From an uncultured Clostridia bacterium (lineage in GTDB: Bacteria; Bacillota; Clostridia; TANB77; CAG-508), in contig CAJFQT010000039.1 in the NCBI GenBank assembly GCA_904419095.1, positions 1 to 11,681 on the forward strand: a stretch of DNA of 11,681 bases, read 5' to 3'. Of the stretch, positions 6,734-11,681 are shown in pieces; the first letter of the stretch is position 1, and the number at the start of each line of letters is the position of its first letter. Both the position numbers and the translations under genes were made by a program. The notes under the pieces were generated by a model. It was given only the letters and a program-made list of their open reading frames with translations, ran no database searches and was not told the DNA's origin.

Positions 6734-8282
6734 ATCTGCATCATATTCAAAACCAAATGCATATCAAATGCTTGGATCATATGTTTTTACAGATCCTAAA
6801 GGTGAATTATATGATGATACAGCAGGATATTTAAAACAACATGGATATGAAATTAAAGTTTTGAACTTGGTAAGACCACAATTTAGTGATGGATATAACC
6901 CATTAAAACATATTTCTTCAGAAATAGATGTAGATGTTATAGCAAATACAATAGTTAAAGGACAAAAAGGAGAAGGGGGTTCGTCAGAACCATTCTGGGA
7001 TGATTCAGCAGAAATGCTTTTAAAAGCACTTATATATTATTTAATGGCAACAAGACCAGAAGAAGAACAAAACTTAACAAGTTGTGCAGAATTAGTAAGG
7101 GCAGCTAATAGTAATGGTGGAAGTAACTTATTAACTGAGCTAATGAGTCAATTGCCATATGATCATCCAGCAAGAACAAATTATAAATCTATTGAAATAG
7201 CACCAGAAAAGACATATAGTTCAATTTTAAGTACATTGCAATCTAAATTAGGAAAGTTTGACTCTAAGGAAATAGCGGAATTGACTTCAACTGATACAAT
7301 TGATTTTGCTGATATAGGTAATAAAAAGACTGCTGTTTATGTTATATCTTCTGATACACATACAGCATACGACTTTTTACTTACAATATTCTTTTCACAG
7401 ATGATACAACAATTGTATGATTATGCTGATCAAAATGGTGGTTCATTGAAAGTTCCTACTTATTTTATATTAGATGAGTTTGCGAATATTGGTAAAATAC
7501 CAGATTTTGATAAAAAGATTTCTACATCAAGAAGTAGAAAAATATCATTTAGTGTAATCTTACAAAATGTTGATCAGTTAGAAGCAGTTTATGAAAAATC
7601 TTATGAAACAATAATGGGTAACTGTGATACGCATCTTTTCTTAGGAAGTAACTCATATAAGACACTAGAATATTTCTCTAAACAATTGGGAGAGAAAACA
7701 ATTGGAAGAGATAGTATTTCAATAAATAAAGATAAGCAAAATCATAAAACAGGAAAAAGTGTTTCTGATCAGGTAATGGCAAGGGCTTTAATGACTCCTG
7801 ATGAACTTAGAAGATTAGATAATGATTTATGTATTATTTTCGAAAAAGGTATAAAACCTATAAAAGCTAGAAAATATTATTATTTTGAACATTCAATGGC
7901 AAAAGAAATGTCAAGATATGCTATTAGTCATAATGATATTGGAGAGATAGATAGAGGTCCTTGGAGAAAATATAATCCATATAATCCTTATGTACCAGAG
8001 GAAGAAAAACAGAAAAAGGTTGATAATTTAAAAGTAGAATCTTTGGATGATTTGTTTGAAGATGAGCCAGAAGAAATAAAGAAAGAAGATAAAGTTCCAG
8101 AAACTGTGGGTGCATCAAAAACAAATAAAGTGAATGAAAAGAAAGATAATAATGGTTTTGCAGATTTGAAAGATTTTGAACAAGAGGCACCAATGTTACC
8201 ACAAGATGATGAATATGATTTGCAAAAAGAATTAGAAGCTAAGTTTGATGAATTGTTTGGACCTTTGGAGGATGATGATTAA
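6711..8282 (+). CDS. VirD4/TraG-type coupling ATPase, catalytic fragment (frameshifted)
   Basis: This holds the motor domain of a conjugation-type coupling protein, which recruits DNA-protein substrates to a type IV secretion channel and drives them with ATP. Numbering the joined protein from 6251, Walker A GGSGSGKS is at 155-162, FTDPKGELYDDTAGYL follows as the family's DPKGEL motif, and Walker B YFILDEFANIGKIPDFD is at 404-420 (D408, E409). Then come STSRSRKISFSVILQNVDQL and a C-terminal MARALMTPDELRRLDNDL block typical of TraG/VirD4 proteins. The last 90 or so residues are an acidic, probably disordered tail ending FDELFGPLEDDD. TTG at 6711 merely opens this frame and has no ribosome binding site; the piece surely belongs to the upstream fragment. 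The frame stays open and conserved for over 500 codons, so the shift is recent or a sequence error. A strong terminator ends the unit. Confidence 0.88.
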   Translation: MDGSGSGKSASYSKPNAYQMLGSYVFTDPKGELYDDTAGYLKQHGYEIKVLNLVRPQFSDGYNPLKHISSEIDVDVIANTIVKGQKGEGGSSEPFWDDSAEMLLKALIYYLMATRPEEEQNLTSCAELVRAANSNGGSNLLTELMSQLPYDHPARTNYKSIEIAPEKTYSSILSTLQSKLGKFDSKEIAELTSTDTIDFADIGNKKTAVYVISSDTHTAYDFLLTIFFSQMIQQLYDYADQNGGSLKVPTYFILDEFANIGKIPDFDKKISTSRSRKISFSVILQNVDQLEAVYEKSYETIMGNCDTHLFLGSNSYKTLEYFSKQLGEKTIGRDSISINKDKQNHKTGKSVSDQVMARALMTPDELRRLDNDLCIIFEKGIKPIKARKYYYFEHSMAKEMSRYAISHNDIGEIDRGPWRKYNPYNPYVPEEEKQKKVDNLKVESLDDLFEDEPEEIKKEDKVPETVGASKTNKVNEKKDNNGFADLKDFEQEAPMLPQDDEYDLQKELEAKFDELFGPLEDDD

Positions 8283-8291
8283 ATTTAATAT

Positions 8292-8326
8292 GAACTTCGG
8301 GAATATTCCTTGAAGTTCTTTTTTTT
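8292..8326 (+). terminator. Rho-independent terminator of the coupling-ATPase operon
   Basis: GAACTTC (8292-8298) pairs with GAAGTTC (8312-8318), with an inner GGAATATTCC palindrome that extends the hairpin, followed by an uninterrupted T-run to 8326. It starts 9 bases after the ATPase stop codon and closes the three-gene unit. Confidence 0.9.
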
Positions 8327-8391
8327 GTATAGAAAAGACAGGTTTTCTCTTGAATCTATGTGGATTTTTCTGTATGCAACAAGAAAAGTTA

Positions 8392-8420
8392 TTGACAAAA
8401 AGACTTAGGTGAGACATACT
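8392..8420 (+). promoter_or_regulatory. Candidate upstream promoter in the gap before the nuclease operon
   Basis: TTGACA (8392-8397, exact) and CATACT (8415-8420, 4/6) are 17 bases apart. A transcript from here would have a leader of about 200 nt before the phosphoesterase gene. The rest of the 8327-8630 gap is A/T-rich and shows no other gene or clear structure besides the second promoter at 8529-8557. Confidence 0.45.
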
Positions 8421-8528
8421 GATGTATCTTTGCTACTTATTTTATTTATTTAAATCTAGCAATTTTTTGAAAGATTTATAAGTTTATTCTGTATTTAAAA
8501 TAAAATGCAAAAATATTTTCGGTTTTTA

Positions 8529-8557
8529 TTGAAAAAAAATAAAGGATATTATACAAT
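8529..8557 (+). promoter_or_regulatory. Main promoter of the phosphoesterase/ATPase operon
   Basis: TTGAAA (8529-8534, 5/6) and TACAAT (8552-8557, 5/6) are separated by the ideal 17 bases. The predicted start near 8564 leaves a leader of about 67 nt with an AGAGGAGG site at 8611-8618. Confidence 0.7.
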
Positions 8558-8630
8558 ATAACATATATTTTTTAGAATTTTAAGTGTAAATTGAGATATA
8601 TCAAAAATTTAGAGGAGGAATTTTTAAATA

Positions 8631-9710
8631 ATGAAATTTGTACATATTGCTGATATGCATTTTGATAGCCCGTTTGTTAATTTATCAGATAGAGAAACAT
8701 TTGGTGATTTAAAAAGACTGGAGCAGAGAAAGGTTTTTAAGAGAGTTATAGATTATATAAAAGAAAATAATATAGAATTGTTTTTTATTTCTGGTGATTT
8801 GTATGAAAATCAATATGTTAGGAAATCTACAATTGAATATATAAATGAATTATTTAAGGAGATACCAAAAACAAAGATTTTTATTTCACCAGGAAATCAT
8901 GATCCATATTTAAAGAATTCTTATTATAATAAATATGTATGGAATGAGAATGTTAAAGTTTTCTCTTCTAGTTTTGAAAAGGTAGAACTAGATGGAATTG
9001 ATATTTATGGTTATGGCTTTGATGATTTTTATTGTACCGATTGTGATATCGAAAGATTAAATATAGAAAATCCAAATAAATTAAATGTATTAGTAATTCA
9101 TGGAACTTTGGATGGAGCAAATTTAGAAGAAAAGCAGTATAATTCTATAAGTAAAAATAGTTTATTGGAAAAAAATTTTGATTATGTTGCATTAGGGCAT
9201 ATTCATAAAATGCAAAGTTATGAAAATTGCAAAATTGTTTACCCAGGTTCTACAGTATCATTAGGATTTGATGAATTAGGAAAACATGGAATGGTGGTAG
9301 GAGAATTTGTTGATAAAGAAGTTAAAATATCATTTGTTCCTCTTGCGGATACAGAGTTTGTGGAGAAAGAGCTAGATGTTACAGATATTATTTCTAATGA
9401 TGAGTTAATAGAGAAAATTAATAGTATTAGTGTAGAAGATAATCAGTTTGTAAAACTAATATTAAAAGGTAAAAGAAATTTTGAAATAGAAACATATGAA
9501 TTATATAAATTGTTAAATCAGGAACGAATAATTAAAATAAAAAATAAAACAAAAATTAAATATGATTTGAATTTAATAAAAAATGATGTTACATTAAAAG
9601 GAATTTTTGCAGGTGAAATGCTTAAAAAATTAAATAAAGAAAACATTTCAGAAGAAGAAAAAGAAATTATTGAAAAAGCTATAGAAATCGGTTTTGAAGC
9701 TTTAGAATAG
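8631..9710 (+). CDS. YhaO/SbcD-like metallophosphoesterase (DNA repair exonuclease family)
   Basis: A 359-residue calcineurin-like phosphoesterase of the Mre11/SbcD superfamily, closest in style to Bacillus YhaO. The two-metal active-site motifs are all present: D8 and H10 in ADMHFD, GD at 55-56, GNHD at 88-91, H157 in VIHGT, and GHIH at 189-192. Residues 1-240 are the catalytic domain. The C-terminal 120 residues form a charged domain with Lys/Glu-rich helices that probably contacts the partner ATPase. In Mre11-Rad50 complexes the nuclease trims DNA ends while the ATPase binds and clamps DNA. ATG at 8631 is supported by AGAGGAGG (8611-8618, spacing about 12) and by the family-typical MKFVHIADMHFDSPF opening. 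The next gene starts 10 bases after its stop, with the ribosome binding site overlapping the stop codon, so the two are translationally coupled. Confidence 0.9.
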   Translation: MKFVHIADMHFDSPFVNLSDRETFGDLKRLEQRKVFKRVIDYIKENNIELFFISGDLYENQYVRKSTIEYINELFKEIPKTKIFISPGNHDPYLKNSYYNKYVWNENVKVFSSSFEKVELDGIDIYGYGFDDFYCTDCDIERLNIENPNKLNVLVIHGTLDGANLEEKQYNSISKNSLLEKNFDYVALGHIHKMQSYENCKIVYPGSTVSLGFDELGKHGMVVGEFVDKEVKISFVPLADTEFVEKELDVTDIISNDELIEKINSISVEDNQFVKLILKGKRNFEIETYELYKLLNQERIIKIKNKTKIKYDLNLIKNDVTLKGIFAGEMLKKLNKENISEEEKEIIEKAIEIGFEALE

Positions 9711-9720
9711 GAGTGTAATT

Positions 9721-11670
9721 TTGAAAATTAATGGAATAAAAATTAATGCATATGGAAAGTTAAAAAATAAAGAAATTGAATTAGGGGATGGGATAAATCT
9801 TATTTATGGGAAAAATGAAACAGGAAAATCAACTATATTAAGGTTTATTGTGAATTCTTTTTATGGTGTTTCAAAAAATAAAAAAGGAAAAGAATATTCA
9901 GATTATGATGCGTATATGCCTTGGTCAGGTGAAGAGTTTTCAGGAAAAATAGATTATGAATTAGATGATGGAAATAAATTTGAAGTTTTTAGGGATTTTA
10001 AAAAGAAAAATCCAAAAATTTTTAATGAAGATAAAGAAGATATTTCAAAAGAATTTTCAATAGATAAGTCAAAAGGTAATCAATTTTTTTTCGAGCAAAC
10101 TAAAATGGATGAGGATGTATTTTTATCTACTATAGTATCATATCAGCAACATGTTAGATTGGAAAAAGGTGAACAAAATTTTCTGATACAAAAAATAGCT
10201 AATTTAATAGGAACGGGAGAAGATAATGTATCATATAGAATTGCCATGGATAGATTAACTAGAAGACAGAGAGATGAAATTGGTTCAGAAAAGTCTAGGG
10301 AAAAGCCAATGAACATACTAGAAAGAGAAATTACTTTATTAGAACAAGAAAAAGGAGAATTACAAAGTTTTGAAGAAAAAAAATATGATATAGAAGAAAA
10401 TAAAAATAATTTAAAAGAAGAAATTGAAAAATTAGAATTAGAAAATAATTATTTGACAGACTTGAAAAATATAAATGAAAAAGAAAAAATAGAAAAAGAA
10501 AAAATTAATTTTAAAGAAAAAATATATGAAGAAAATTCACAAAAAATTTTAAAATTAAATAATGAATTAAAGAATAAAAAAAATGAAAATAAAATAAAAA
10601 TAAATAAAATTAATGGAGAAAATAATTTATTAAAAAATAAAAATAAAAAAATAAATAAATTATTTTTAATATTATTTTTTATTATTTTATTATTAAATAT
10701 ATCTCAAATAATTTTTATAAAAAATATTATTTTAAATATTATTTTAATATTATTTTTACCAGTAGTATTAATTAGTTGGATATCTGTTATAAAAATAAAA
10801 AATAAAAAAATAAAAATAAATGAAAAAAATAATAAAAAAATAATTGATGAAATAAAAAATGAAGAAAATAATTTAAAAAATGAAATAGAAATAAATGAAA
10901 AAAATAATAAAAAAATAATTGATGAAATAAATTCTGAAAAAAATAATTTTAATTTAAAAAATAATTTAGAAAAAGAAAAAATAAAAAATAAATATAAAAA
11001 TAAAATTAATGAAAACGAATTAAATAAATTTAATAATACAGAAAATGTAAATAAAATTATAAATAATTTACAAAATAATATTGCAAATACAAAAATACAA
11101 TTACATAGTTTAGAATTGGATGAAGAAAATATAGAACCAAAATTGGAAAATTTGTCAAAAATAGAAGAAAAACTTGTTAACTGTAACGAGAAAATGTTAA
11201 CTTTGGAAAAGCTAAATTCAAGTATGAATTTAGCAAAAGAAGTATTAGAGACAGCATATCAGAAAATGAAAAATATGGTTGCCCCTAGGTTTACCAAGAA
11301 TTTATCCCAAAATATATCTGTAATTACAAATGGAAAATATAGAAATGTAAATATTAATGATGAATATGGTTTAATTGTTGAATTAGAAGATGGCTCTTAT
11401 GTAGAAGCTAATAAATTAAGTATAGGAACAATTGACCAAATGTACTTATCTCTAAGGCTTTCAATGATAGATGAATTATCAGAAGAAAAAATGCCGATTT
11501 TTTTGGATGAGTCTTTTGCTTATTTTGATTCTGATAGATTGAAAAATATTTTGCAATTTTTGGCGGAAAACTATGCGGATAGGCAGGTTTTGATTTTTAC
11601 TTGTACTGACAGAGAAAAGAGTCTTTTAATGAAATTAGAAGTTCCATTTCAATTTATTGAAATGGAATAA
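9721..11670 (+). CDS. YhaN/SbcC/Rad50-like ATPase with a transmembrane hairpin in the coiled coil
   Basis: A 649-residue SMC-like ATPase, partner of the phosphoesterase. Walker A GKNETGKST is at 30-38 and SYQQHVRLEKGEQNF lies in the N-terminal lobe. Long Lys/Glu/Asn-rich coiled coils (about 195-310 and 360-500) surround two hydrophobic helices at 314-333 and 336-357. The C-terminal lobe has the ABC-type signature LSIGTIDQ (566-573) and Walker B IFLDES (593-598). No CxxC zinc hook is present; the membrane hairpin sits where Rad50 has its hook, so the complex is probably membrane-tethered, as I recall for YhaN-type proteins. It is shorter than Bacillus YhaN (roughly 960 residues from memory), through short coils. 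The start is TTG at 9721 with AGGAG at 9709-9713. The coil region is extremely A-rich and carries an internal 25-codon duplication. It is complete within the window. Confidence 0.87.
   Translation: MKINGIKINAYGKLKNKEIELGDGINLIYGKNETGKSTILRFIVNSFYGVSKNKKGKEYSDYDAYMPWSGEEFSGKIDYELDDGNKFEVFRDFKKKNPKIFNEDKEDISKEFSIDKSKGNQFFFEQTKMDEDVFLSTIVSYQQHVRLEKGEQNFLIQKIANLIGTGEDNVSYRIAMDRLTRRQRDEIGSEKSREKPMNILEREITLLEQEKGELQSFEEKKYDIEENKNNLKEEIEKLELENNYLTDLKNINEKEKIEKEKINFKEKIYEENSQKILKLNNELKNKKNENKIKINKINGENNLLKNKNKKINKLFLILFFIILLLNISQIIFIKNIILNIILILFLPVVLISWISVIKIKNKKIKINEKNNKKIIDEIKNEENNLKNEIEINEKNNKKIIDEINSEKNNFNLKNNLEKEKIKNKYKNKINENELNKFNNTENVNKIINNLQNNIANTKIQLHSLELDEENIEPKLENLSKIEEKLVNCNEKMLTLEKLNSSMNLAKEVLETAYQKMKNMVAPRFTKNLSQNISVITNGKYRNVNINDEYGLIVELEDGSYVEANKLSIGTIDQMYLSLRLSMIDELSEEKMPIFLDESFAYFDSDRLKNILQFLAENYADRQVLIFTCTDREKSLLMKLEVPFQFIEME
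10816..10931 (+). repeat. Internal direct repeat: 25-codon duplication in the ATPase coiled coil
   Basis: A 41-bp sequence at 10816-10856 recurs exactly at 10891-10931, a period of 75 bases or 25 codons, so the frame is kept. Both copies encode INEKNNKKIIDEI, starting at residues 366 and 391, right after the membrane hairpin. The rest of each 25-residue unit has diverged (KNEENNLKNE versus NSEKNNFNLK). Confidence 0.85.
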
Positions 11671-11681
11671 AAAAATAAATA

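Noticed and set aside
8422..8481. A 19-codon hydrophobic peptide frame with an AGGTGAG site upstream
   Set aside because: The only nearby promoter (8392-8420) would start transcription at about 8427, after its ATG, so it could not be translated from that promoter. No family resemblance is visible.
10816..10931. Tandem repeats as a CRISPR array
   Set aside because: There are only two copies, they lie in frame within a coding sequence, and their spacing sequence is part of the same coiled coil.

Overview
The window is very A+T-rich DNA with Firmicutes-type signals: strong AGGAGG-like ribosome binding sites, sigma-A-type promoters, a TTG start and U-tailed terminators. A small acid-soluble spore protein gene, a MurF ligase and a VanW/YoaR-type exported protein point to an endospore-forming, Gram-positive, Clostridia-like bacterium, probably host-associated. 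Species cannot be named from this stretch.

Layout. (1) 1-1992, minus strand: a membrane-anchored VanW-domain protein with its own promoter (2026-2055) and terminator (34-68). Its 3' flank holds a degraded relative of the repeat described below. (2) 2221-2391, plus: a 56-residue spore protein gene with its own terminator. (3) 2560-3972, plus: murF, standing alone outside a division/cell-wall cluster. (4) 3973-4327, no gene: a MITE-like element with 37-bp perfect terminal inverted repeats and an unusually G+C-rich centre, then a terminator and an extended -10 promoter. (5) 4328-5194: a short class-B DnaJ-type co-chaperone. (6) 5214-8326: a self-contained transcription unit. It has an exact-consensus promoter, two unrecognised small proteins, a VirD4/TraG-type coupling ATPase and a strong terminator. 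The ATPase reading frame is broken by one extra base inside the Walker A motif. (7) 8283-8630, no gene: two candidate promoters. (8) 8631-11670: a two-gene operon for a YhaO/SbcD-like metallophosphoesterase and a YhaN/SbcC/Rad50-like ATPase. The ATPase has a transmembrane hairpin inside its coiled coil and an internal 25-codon duplication.

How the genes relate. Most units look chromosomal and independent: envelope and spore functions, a chaperone, DNA end processing. The exception is unit 6. A coupling ATPase normally serves conjugation, but here no relaxase, VirB4-like ATPase, integrase or attachment site lies in the window, and housekeeping-type genes flank it on both sides. It is either a remnant of an integrative conjugative element or a domesticated ATPase with two uncharacterised partners. 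That unit and the MITE-like element are the two most interesting parts of the window.
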